Program-made: the position numbers and the translations under genes
In this document: positions 48,801 through 61,645 of the stretch, in pieces
Numbering within the stretch: position 1 is the first letter of the stretch
Layout of the letters: each line of letters starts with the position of its first letter
Origin: Branchiostoma floridae
Lineage: Eukaryota > Chordata > Leptocardii > Amphioxiformes > Branchiostomatidae
Length of the DNA stretch: 64,000 nucleotides
Assembly: GCF_000003815.2 (NCBI RefSeq)
Contig: NC_049992.1
Span: 12,958,422 to 13,022,421 of the forward strand
Direction: 5' to 3'
Notes under the pieces: generated by a model
Databases searched by the model: none
What the model saw: only the letters and a program-made list of their open reading frames with translations
What the model was told of the DNA's origin: nothing

Positions 48801-51211
48801 TACACAAACTCAATAGACATGTATCCTTGCTATTTCTGGACTGGAGACTAGTATTAAAGGATAATATGGTCCCATTGGATTTCAGATTACCTTGTTTTTG
48901 CAAAGGGAACAAATTGTGTAGGTACATGCGTCAGTAAGGTATCTTACCTGATGCAGTCTTCTACATGTACACACTACATGTAAGTATAGGCCTGTTTCTG
49001 ACAATCTAATCTCCTAGCTTTTCAGTTATGCTATAGCTAGCCTTGTGAGTGAAGTAATTCAAATGAAACCTGTAAAAATTCCCTGACATGTGCAAGTAAA
49101 CTGGTGGGTGGGCATGCAACAATACTATCACCACAGAGACAGCAGCCAGCCCGCAACAAGTAAATTAAAACCGACCACGTAAAAATTCCCCAATGCAGGC
49201 TAATTAACTGGGCAGGTAGGCAAGACTCCAAGCACTGCAAAGGGGAAAGCTCCTGACTGTATGGTTGCCAGGCTATGAACATACTCCTAGGACAATGTAA
49301 CATAGCTGCGGGATTTAGGAGTTTGAAATACCCCAAAGACATTATAACATTGCTGTGGGATTCGGGAGTATGAACATACCCCTAGGAGTAGGACATTACA
49401 ACATTGCAGTGTACATTTTACCTCCAACTCCCTGGAGATTTTTGTGGTTCCCCACCTGCCACAATCCAGTCAGCTTACTACTCAATTATGAGTTGTGTAC
49501 CCCAGGGATACATCAATGGACCTCTTCAACAACGCAATTAAAAATACATGCCTGCCTACTAAGTTTACACAAGGTTGATACAAAATGTATATCATGGACT
49601 AGTCAGCAACAAGGAACTGGAAGGTCTCTCTAGTTTGAAATGTTGATATCCCATCTGGATACTCCATTCGTTCTTGAATGTTGTTTGTAAAGTCCAGACC
49701 AAAGATCCTGTTCTTGGTGTGCACATGTATGGACATAAAACGTACATTAAGCACAGTGACAAACTGCCATCAGATGGTTGGATTAGTCACAAATGGTGCA
49801 GCACCAAAGCATTCCCCCTGGAGAGACATTACTTCACAGGATAGAAATTATGTTTCCCTGTGGTAAGGGAGACAGGAGCAACTAGACACAACTGTACAAA
49901 CCATGAGTCATGCTACATGACCACACTGTTTTTTCCTGTGGGGTTTCTATACTGGTCTATTACATATATCACACACATGGCGCTGCCTGTAACAACTTAG
50001 ATGAACAACTGCCACAAGAAAAACGCCCATTTTGTGTTAAATGGTAGGCACAAAGCATACACAGGTTACAGGAAACGTCATCTGTGTATGCTCAGTTAAG
50101 TGCCAAGGGGTGGAAGGTTTCTTTAGGTCATACCTAGTGTTAGTGATATAATCCATGCAGAGGAAGCGTTCAGCATGGGGATAAGCTTTAGTTTAAGGAT
50201 AACCAGTGGACATTTTAAAAACTAAATAAAATTAAAGTCAGTGAGACAACAGGTAAGATTCTCTAAATTCAATTCCTGAGATTTCATTATAACATTGTAA
50301 CTTTAAAGTACGTACTCGACCATTTGTGAACTTTTTGTAGGGTTATACACATGTAACGTTACATAATCATTCTAATATTTATTCAGTATTTTTATCATTG
50401 AGCATATTTTTTATATGAGTAACACTACATATAACACATGCATATAAACTTCTCTGTCACCCTAACAGGTGCCTAGTTGTCACATGAAATGCACTTGGCA
50501 AAGAATCAATAATTTTACAGTTAATACCCGTTAACGGCCGCATGACCTACGTTAAAAAATGTCAACAAATGCATAATAACTGCCAGCGAGCAACATATTG
50601 TGACACAATAATGTTAACTCCTTATGACACTGGAATTGGGCAAAAGTCAATTTTGATATTGCATTACAAGAATGATGAAAATATGGCAAAGACCAAAATT
50701 TCTGGTAGGGGTGGTAAAAAATCTCCTACCCCAAAAATGGAATAGCCCGCACTGGTCTGGTTGATCTTGGAAGCCTTTAATTATTAGCAAGACGATCAAA
50801 ACAACAATGAAGTAATTGACTCTTTGTAGCATATAAAGACTACCTTTGGTGGTAAGTATATATTCAAAAGAAAGACTGAACAACATTATAAGAACGGCAG
50901 AAAAGAGGGGGGGGGGGGCAATCCTTGGTTACTGTAACCAAAAAACTTTCTCTGTTGGCAAACACCGGAGATGAGTATATTTACAGACAAACAGAAGCTC
51001 TGATAACACGAGATAAGTGTACGTCTCAAGATCTAGCAATCCATACTTACGTCTTAAACATCTTTTCGTAGTCCTTGATCTGCTTCCTTGAGAACTCCTT
51101 GAACTCGGTGTACGGGTTGAAGACGTTAGAGTGGGGGGAGGGCTCCTCGTCTCCCTCGTTGATGTTGAGCCTCCTCTGGAGCTTCGCAGTCAGCTCGTTG
51201 TCTGCAGACAT
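21831..51211 (-). CDS. EFHD2: EF-hand domain protein EFHD1/EFHD2 (swiprosin) orthologue
   Basis: Complete four-exon gene: 51211-51051, 38707-38560, 22709-22575, 21968-21831 (582 nt, 193 aa), all GT..AG with matching phases. The N-terminus ([16 protein letters not shown]) and [18 protein letters not shown] match vertebrate EFHD2. Two canonical EF-hand loops follow: [12 protein letters not shown] (residues 56-67) and [12 protein letters not shown] (92-103). Then come [13 protein letters not shown] and a charged C-terminal coiled coil, as in the family. Vertebrate EFHD1/2 are calcium-responsive adaptors: EFHD2 bundles and caps actin, EFHD1 is mitochondrial. This protein is shorter than human EFHD2 (240 aa), mainly at the N-terminus. 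Start chosen at MSADNEL; an in-frame ATG 12 codons upstream (51247) is possible. Introns are 12.3, 15.9 and 0.6 kb. It lies downstream of the FHAD1-like gene on the same strand. As the single chordate copy it could equally be named EFHD1/2. Confidence 0.95.
23747..23912. mobile_element. Degraded small inverted-repeat element
   Basis: The ends are imperfect inverted copies. GGATTTGCAAATCGTGATTC (from about 23748) plus GATTCACC..GGGATTG is mirrored by CAATCCC..GGTGAATC and CGTAAATCC near 23877-23912. Roughly 70 percent of about 45 bp match. No target duplication is clear. Confidence 0.4.
24528..24576. repeat. (CT)n/(GA)n back-to-back microsatellite
   Basis: A CT run is followed directly by a GA run around ATCTAG, so the two could pair as a hairpin. 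Confidence 0.85.
25430..25622 (+). repeat. Left copy of a 193-bp inverted repeat carrying a short open frame
   Basis: Starts TGTACTCAGCCCGGATGAGT and runs into the gap at 25623. Its reverse complement occurs at 31274-31471, also touching a gap. Both copies keep the same open frame ([17 protein letters not shown] ... [19 protein letters not shown]), about 55 codons. About five base differences were seen, three of them silent. No family is recognised. It may be the ends of a large DNA element or a duplicated contig end. Confidence 0.75.
25623..25722. other. Assembly gap (100 N)
   Basis: Exactly 100 N, true size unknown, directly after the left inverted repeat. Confidence 0.99.
26524..26544. 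repeat. (AC)n microsatellite
   Basis: About ten AC units. Confidence 0.95.
26655..27910 (-). mobile_element. 5'-truncated non-LTR retrotransposon (CR1/Jockey-like), frameshifted
   Basis: Minus-strand reverse-transcriptase remnant. From the 5' side it shows [20 protein letters not shown] (motif B region), MYADDTVLY (catalytic motif C) and LHPDKTE (motif D), then [12 protein letters not shown], and a C-terminal block ending [20 protein letters not shown], typical of the LINE ORF2 tail. The reading frame shifts by one base near 27550 and is cut by the gap 27601-27700. Motif A and the endonuclease are absent, so the 5' end was lost, at about 27910. After the stop at 26840 the 3' UTR has a CAGGCCGATTTCCGGCCTGA hairpin and ends in repeated AAAGTG units, the usual microsatellite-like LINE tail. 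Not functional. It lies in intron 2 of the EFHD gene, same strand. Confidence 0.85.
27601..27700. other. Assembly gap (100 N)
   Basis: Exactly 100 N inside the LINE reverse-transcriptase remnant, between motifs C and D, so the missing part is probably small. Confidence 0.99.
30022..30738 (-). pseudogene. Second PXYLP1-like phosphatase copy, 3' half, frameshifted
   Basis: Unspliced minus-strand reading from the gap edge (30738) to a stop at 30022-30024. It matches the C-terminal half of PXYLP1: [17 protein letters not shown] at the start, the catalytic acid motif [17 protein letters not shown], then [19 protein letters not shown] and [11 protein letters not shown] near the end, closing [11 protein letters not shown] one-base shift falls in a run of six T (30367-30362), between ..SDMVSLIF and TAAGEEG; seven T would restore the frame, so this is either a sequencing error or a disabling mutation. 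No introns interrupt about 235 codons. The RHGDR half would fall in the 535-N gap. It cannot be the 3' end of the exon at 13-334, because that gene's downstream exons must lie further left. It sits in EFHD intron 2. A real second gene, a retrocopy and a misplaced contig all remain open. Confidence 0.8.
30739..31273. other. Assembly gap (535 N)
   Basis: A sized gap between the PXYLP1-like fragment and the right inverted repeat. It could hold about 178 codons, close to what the missing phosphatase N-terminal half would need. Confidence 0.99.
31274..31471 (-). repeat. Right copy of the 193-bp inverted repeat
   Basis: Reverse complement of 25430-25622, starting at the gap edge and ending CTGAGTACA at 31471. 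Its minus-strand frame differs from the left copy by a Ser-to-Gly and a Ser-to-Pro change. Sequence similarity stops abruptly outside TGTACTCAG on both sides. Confidence 0.75.
32365..32484. mobile_element. 120-bp MITE with near-perfect inverted ends and 9-bp target duplication
   Basis: TAGCCTGAGTACCATCCTCC (32365) is mirrored by GGAGGATGGTACTCAGGCTA ending at 32484, with the match running about 38 bp inward. GCAGACGAC stands immediately on both sides (32356-32364 and 32485-32493). The ends resemble those of the element at 43503-43675. Confidence 0.9.
32930..33106 (+). repeat. 3' tail of an interspersed repeat ending in (CATT)n
   Basis: AAATGTGCAATAAAGTAATC and GATTACAATAAAGGTC are followed by (CATT)n at 33077-33106. 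An AATAAA-bearing tail ending in short tandem repeats is typical of LINE 3' ends. It contains an inverted pair ATAGTATCAAA..TTTGATACTAT. No coding part is left. Confidence 0.45.
35846..36029 (+). repeat. Dispersed repeat copy ending in AGACAGCCCTGCT
   Basis: Shares CCAGCTTTAATTTTTTTCTG, GTCATTTTAAGCTCAT and the end GGCCCTGAAGACAGCCCTGC with the copy at 38290-38535, and in reverse with 20681-20810. Confidence 0.55.
36190..36440 (+). mobile_element. 3' end of a non-LTR retrotransposon
   Basis: The frame at 36202-36405 contains [11 protein letters not shown], which resembles the WN[AS]LP block near the C-terminus of many LINE polymerases. Its stop is followed by GAGGTTCGGCACTTATTAC and then an AAG run (about 36420-36435), a usual LINE tail. 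The rest is missing. The class assignment is tentative. Confidence 0.45.
36850..37390. repeat. Interspersed repeat with octamer palindrome and (CATA)n tail
   Basis: Starts with a perfect 12-bp inverted repeat ATTATGCAAATT/AATTTGCATAAT. Two copies of GCTAGGGGGCCCAAA follow, about 130 bp apart (37068 and 37200), then (CATA)n at 37311-37344 and a closing CTTCTTGGCGAAGG hairpin. The layout (body, microsatellite, short palindromic end) suggests a mobile repeat; no coding part is seen. Confidence 0.5.
38290..38535 (+). repeat. Dispersed repeat copy, unfilled counterpart of the 43.5-kb site
   Basis: Contains CAGCTTTAAATTTTTTCTGT, TATTGGGAAGCCCATATTG (about 38348-38366), GTCATTTTAAGTTCAT and the end CCTAGAGACAGCCCT (38520-38534). 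It lies immediately before EFHD exon 2. Confidence 0.55.
38850..38945 (+). repeat. Dispersed repeat, copy A
   Basis: The reading TTGACTACTCG..CTAGCAATGGAGCG..GAGTTTGAGCG..GGGCACCTCCCGTTAT is shared in opposite orientation with 60510-60600, with clear divergence. Confidence 0.6.
39105..40580. mobile_element. 1.48-kb DNA transposon with inverted ends and internal repeats
   Basis: The left end AGGGACCGTACGGCGTTTAG followed by TGAGGGGGGAGGGCCGGTCGCC is mirrored at the right by GGCGACCGGCCCTCCCCCCT, CGCTAAATGCC and GTACGGTCCCT ending at 40580. Next to both ends lie repeated units GGCCCTCCCCCC + AAAAT + TTTTTGCTTGG/TAGG (about two to four each side). The interior has three or four imperfect copies of a ~200-bp block marked by TTGAAATCTTGACCCTCT, AAACGCC and ATATTTTGCTGGCAGAC (near 39.75, 39.96, 40.15 and 40.37 kb). 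No transposase is seen, so it is non-autonomous. Located in EFHD intron 1. Confidence 0.9.
43503..43675. mobile_element. 173-bp MITE with 46-bp inverted ends and 7-bp target duplication
   Basis: TTAGCCTGGATACCAGACCC (43503) is mirrored by GGGTCTGGTATCTAGGCTAA ending at 43675. The arms match for about 46 bp with few differences (inner end TATCTATCGT/ACGATAGATA). TTGGAAG flanks both sides (43496-43502, 43676-43682). It sits inside an older repeat whose unfilled version is at about 38348-38366. Confidence 0.93.
43683..43830 (+). repeat. Dispersed repeat copy interrupted by the 43.5-kb MITE
   Basis: Right of the MITE the sequence continues CCTATATGTTGTTAATTTTT, then GTCATTTTAAGCTTAC and TTTTTTCTGTCCCAACA, following the order of the copy at 38348-38480. 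Confidence 0.55.
49070..49420. repeat. Imperfect tandem repeats (two nested periods)
   Basis: Two blocks begin GTAAAAATTCCC and run to TGGGTGGGCA/CAGGTAGGCA (about 49072 and 49180). They are followed by three ~50-bp units marked GAACATACTCCTAGGACA.., ..AAAGACATTATAACATTGC and GAACATACCCCTAGGAG.., each with an AACAT(T/A)GC core. Confidence 0.6.
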
Positions 51212-51345
51212 TTTGTGGTATCCTGAGCCTTCGTCTGATGTTTTCACGAAAACGAAAAAGTCAAAAATCCGTTCCTAGTCAAGCGCGGAAAATAAAGCAG
51301 GAAGTGTTTGGTGGCGAACGATCTACCAACCCTTCCGGCCGCACA
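51212..51345 (-). promoter_or_regulatory. Likely proximal promoter/5' UTR of the EFHD gene
   Basis: Upstream of the EFHD start, within 140 bp, are an ETS-type AGGAAGTG (51299-51306, plus orientation) and CTTCCGG (51332-51338, i.e. CCGGAAG on the gene strand). There is no TATA box. Placement relies only on position and motifs. Confidence 0.35.
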
Positions 51346-51479
51346 CAAACCTGTCTTTCTATCTTCTTCCTGCAATAAAGAGTATCAACAACTCAGATTC
51401 TTTGTGGCCTACCGGGATAGTGTTTTAAGATTTGGATGATTTCCAAAAAAATGAGATTACAAAAACAGCTCTAAGATAT

Positions 51480-51690
51480 GACAGTGACTCTTCCTGCGGT
51501 CAGGGCTGCAAAGGTTCTGGGTTCGAAGCTCAGCTGCACTTCGGTGTGATTGGTATGAATGGGAGGCTGCGAATTTGAAATGCACAACGTCATCCATATT
51601 TGGGCATGGGGGAGGTAAGACCCGCGAAAGGGACTGAACGTTTGTTCTCCTGGGGAGTGACGATCTTCAAGCAGATGTTGTAAGGTAACA
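51480..51690 (+). repeat. Possible tRNA-derived SINE remnant
   Basis: GGTTCTGGGTTCGAAGCTCAG (51513-51533) resembles an RNA polymerase III B box (GGTTCGAnnCC). It is followed by a body with CGCGAAAGGGACTGAAC. No A box was placed with confidence. Confidence 0.35.
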
Positions 51691-53203
51691 ACATTTCACA
51701 TTCAGTTTAATATTCGTGTACCAGACAGACATGGAAACAATGTAAAGATATTCTTTTCAACTTCTCTTCATAGATTATACCTATCAGGTTTCTATTCCTG
51801 GTGGTATTGTCGTTAGAGCAACGTTTGCTGGTTTTGACTACAGCGGTAGTTAGCGGAACTCCCCTCTTTTTCTTTTGAAAGTGATGTAATACTAGTATTT
51901 GGGACGGACTGGCGCCTTTCTCTGGCCAGCTCGCCAATACGGAAGTTTTCCTCCTCGTGTGTAACGTAACGTTAGGCGTGTTGACAGCAAAAAATGTAAA
52001 CACAACTGTAACGGAAAGTAGAACCGCTACAGTCTTCGTGTTTAACTTGTCAACCTTTATTTTATATCAAACGTTAACGTGTGTTACCAATGACTTTCTA
52101 AAGGATAGAATGACGTTCTGCTGTAATACTTCTTGATGATAAAGTTTTGCCGTAAGTCCTGACCCTTTTTTCGTCCGAAACACCTGCAATTTATCGTTGC
52201 CTTACACCATGTCTTAATCCCCCAAACTGTTTCACTGGAAGTCGATCTTGTTTTGACTGGTTTTACAGATGTTATCTTGTTGAAGGTCACTTAAATTAAC
52301 ACTTAGATTTTAAGTCCCCAGTGACCAAAGAAAAACGGCTAAGGAAGGAAATGTTTGGGGCCACTTGGAGGCATATGGCCTTGTGGATCAAGATAAGTAA
52401 GGGTCAATGACCGTCATCATCCAGTTTTGCTGTCAATCAATATATGAGTATGGGGATGAGTAGTCTTGCACCAAATGTAGGGTACTTTTGTCTTGTTCTT
52501 CTTATTAATGTAACACACTTTTCCTAAATCATCTGTGATCTCCAATGAAACAAAAAAAGAGATGCTCTCTTGTTTGTAATTGCAACTTTATCAATGCAAT
52601 TCGTCATTGGAAAATTAAGGACAATCGTTTCAAAGAATGAAGACTTTATTTTTGCTGCTGAAATATAGGTAACGTTATGTACTATGTTGTAAGCACAATA
52701 AGCATGCATTTCACACTGCTCTCTGTGACCTATTATCGGCCAACAGATCTGTCAATCATTCTCGATGAAACAGACCCATCAAATGGGGCTGTCACATCCA
52801 TTTCTATACAACATAATGAGTTATTGCTTAAACAGTGAATCAAATTTCATCTCATACAAAACCATAAGGATATTCATAAAATATGTACAAGCATACACAG
52901 ACCATTACAAAATCATGGCACCTGGCCATTATTGATTCGGACTCATGCGTGAGGTTTTCTGAAATGTATCATAATTTAGCCCTCGTGACAGACATTTGCG
53001 GATCGATGTTAGACTATGTTGTCAAGCATGTCGAGCGTCACTTCCTTGGGTCTCCAGAGAATACAGGGTCAATAACTATTAATGATACAGTCGTCATTAC
53101 GTATGCAGAATGACAACTATTAGATATGACCTTCAACGATGTCCACTAAAAATCTCATGATTCTTGTTCAACCTGTATCATCATTTAAACTAAACTATCT
53201 ATA

Positions 53204-53566
53204 AGGCCACACCAATTTAATTTCTTGGTTCACGGATTCGCTCGCTCCTATTTTTTGGGAAAAAAAATAAAAATAAAAATTACCACTCAGCAAATTTTCA
53301 CCATTAATGAAGCCATTCACCTACTTTCTGGTGTAGCAAATTGGCCTTTATATTATAAGCTCCTTAAAGTGTGGGTACAGGTGCTGTTACTGTACAATAA
53401 TAGTGTTTTTGTACTTTTTTCAAGCTGAAAACTTTTTTTCTTTATGTTTTGGATTAGTCGTTACCTTTACCCCAACCATTTTACAATTTTTATTTTTATT
53501 TCGCCCTCTCGCTCCATATTTTTTATGAAAAAATCCGTGAACCAAGAAATTAAATTGGTGTGGCCT
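53204..53566. mobile_element. 363-bp MITE with ~35-bp inverted ends
   Basis: AGGCCACACCAATTTAATTT with CTTGGTTCACGGATT at the left is mirrored by AATCCGTGAACCAAG and AAATTAAATTGGTGTGGCCT at the right. Inside the ends, CGCTCGCTCC and A/T runs are also mirrored (CCTCTCGCTCCAT). The centre is non-coding. The target duplication is unclear. Confidence 0.9.
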
Positions 53567-54265
53567 AAGAAATCAATAACTTTTCAGGTTTCTAGACCAT
53601 TAATTTGAGCAAATTTTGTATCAGTCAAGTTTAGGGCTGGTGTTTTACGACAAAAGCGACCTCTAGCACCTCTATTCAATATTGCAGCCATTTATGACAT
53701 ATTCTACTCTGCAAGTTGTGACAAACATTAAACTATTCACCTATTCACCATGATGATTACAAAACATGACATACATTGTTGATGGACATGATTAAGAAAT
53801 TGATTGAATTTTTAAAAGATTATATGCTGTCTATTTATTCTGAAAAGTTAAAATTGTATTACGACAGCATGCGTCACCAAATTTCTAATCTCAACCAGAT
53901 TTGTAAAAAATATTCACAAGTATTTACAGCAGAGCTTCATTACATTAATCTTGTACATAGACAGAAAGAAGTCTCAACACTCATGCATGGTGTTCTTCTA
54001 AAAGTACAGCAGTGAAAATAGAGATATCTATCATATTTACAAACTGAAAAATACAGAATTTTTCTTGACACAATAGTAATTTTCCACACCATTCACTTTT
54101 CAAGTACCTGAGCATTACTATTCTTCTATAAAAGCACAATTCAAAAATTCTAAACAAAGTATCATCAGTGCTTTTACAATGTTTTCTACACAAAATCTAT
54201 TTTGCTGTGATGTGTTTGTAATTCTAGTAGTCACTCTCTACGGTAGCATCTTCTCCATCTTCTTG

Positions 54266-59990
<5,725 letters not shown>

Positions 59991-61645
59991 CTGCAGGAAG
60001 GAACCAGCAAGAAGTCTTAGAATATGACACAAACTCCTTTAGAAAAACTACAGTGTTTACGGTAAATGCTCTGTGACTCTGAGATAGTTTCTAAGGTGAT
60101 GAGTGATCTTCCAGAAACCAGCAGAAATGCCTAATGATTTGTATCAAACAAGACTAAGTGTTATCTGGTTCTAGCCACTTTTCGATTAAAATTAATGTAC
60201 AGGGAAATATCTTATAACCGATTTTTGTAAGGAAATGTTTCACAAGTCAAATATGCTTAAGTCAAGACACAAAATACAGTGGAACATAGGTGGACATACC
60301 CATTCACTGGATAAGACAAACTATAATACCGTGTACCTTCTAAGAAATACAATCTACACAAAACTGGAGGGCATTTATGTCCCTAGGGGCTTGTGACAAT
60401 TTACATGACAATAAACACAATTATTAACACTTCATTTTAAGACATGACAAGGTGCCTTCATCAATCATGCTACAGAAAATATGCCTGACAGGCATTTAAC
60501 AACATAACGGGAGGTGCCCCAACACGGTACGCTTTTTCTTGCGCTCAAACTCATGGCGCTCCATCGCTAGTTGCCTGAGAGTAGTCAAATTTTGATGACT
60601 GAATTTTTTACTCATACATTTGAACAACATACTTGAATAAGAAATGCATTCATGTGGTTCATGAACCTTTCGCGCTGCGTTCTCTTCAGAAGTAAGTGGT
60701 AAATTTCAGTACACAGAAAAAAATTAATAGTATGATATTTTAGCTTTCTTTTGACAGTAAAATCGTGACTGTATGTACTTCTTGTCTCACATGAGGAAGG
60801 CTGTACCTAGAACAATCCAGCTGATGTTTTACGGGCAATGGGCTGAATGCACTGATTGTGAATGCCCGACTAAAAAAACATTACGAAAAAACGACACCGC
60901 CAACATCAACAAAACTCCGTCTGATTATATGAAAATATCATCTACATCTCTCTGTCAAGTCTTATTTTCATAGACAGCACGAATCATTTGTTACAGTCAA
61001 ATAAATCTTTGGAGCGTTCTCTAGTTTGCCACCTTCACGGCCACACTCCCTTGGGAGTACAATGGTGGCAATGTTTATGTCGCTTCCTTTTGGTTGCTTT
61101 TCTACTCAACAAACATTTGAAGACCCATATTCATAGTGTTTTATGGAGCTTTATTTATGTGTATCATGGCAGTTGTATGACTGCTTGGATGAGTTCGTAT
61201 AGTTAGCGACACGAGCCGCCAATACGCAGAGGCCGGTGACCGCAATGATTCAGCACTGTCAACATTACTGTTAGAATTCTGCTCTTAAAAAAACATGAAG
61301 TAAATATGTTAAAGTATACTTGGAATGCAAATTAAAGCTGTGTGCATGGACTTGGTTTATTTACCTTTGTAATCAGCATAGTCAGTGGCAACAAACACGG
61401 TGTACTTATGGATAATAAGATCAGCAAAAAATCCGTACCGTCTTATGACGGGGACCGTCTTAGGGCGGCCCCCGTTTTGTGTAGTACATTAGTCATACAC
61501 TAACATAACTAAAAAGCAACGTCAATGAAGACGTTTGTCAGATAATAAAATTACCAGCATAGTACCAGACTGCAAACTTAAGCTTTAGACCACCTGACAT
61601 CTCTCCTATGCTTCCAACTTGCCAACTCAAATTTCCAATTAGAGA
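59991..61645 (-). other. Upstream intron of the FHAD1-like gene, no exon seen
   Basis: No further exon with matching phase (it should end with one base of a split codon before an N|GT join at 59990) was recognised. It contains the dispersed repeat at 60510-60600. Confidence 0.4.
60510..60600 (-). repeat. Dispersed repeat, copy B
   Basis: AACGGGAGGTGCCCCAACAC, GCGCTCAAACTCATGGCGCT and CCATCGCTAGTTGCC are the reverse complement of copy A at 38850-38945, diverged. Confidence 0.6.

Larger units (their letters stand above)
38708..51050 (-). other. EFHD intron 1 (12.3 kb)
   Basis: No exon is supported here. It carries the transposon at 39105-40580, the MITE at 43503-43675 and a tandem array near 49.1-49.4 kb. 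The stretches 40.6-43.5 and 43.9-49.0 kb show only short unsupported frames and small palindromes, such as TGCCCCATATGGGGCA at 41811. Confidence 0.6.
51346..54265. other. Intergenic stretch between the FHAD1-like 3' end and EFHD 5' end
   Basis: The two genes run in the same direction with about 3 kb between coding parts. It contains a possible SINE remnant (51480-51690), a MITE (53204-53566) and a minus-strand AATAAA (53838-53833) that could end the FHAD1-like transcript. No coding sequence is supported. Confidence 0.5.

Noticed and set aside
51513..51533. B-box-like GGTTCGAA considered as a functional tRNA gene
   Set aside because: No cloverleaf arms or A box could be placed around it; kept only as a possible SINE remnant.
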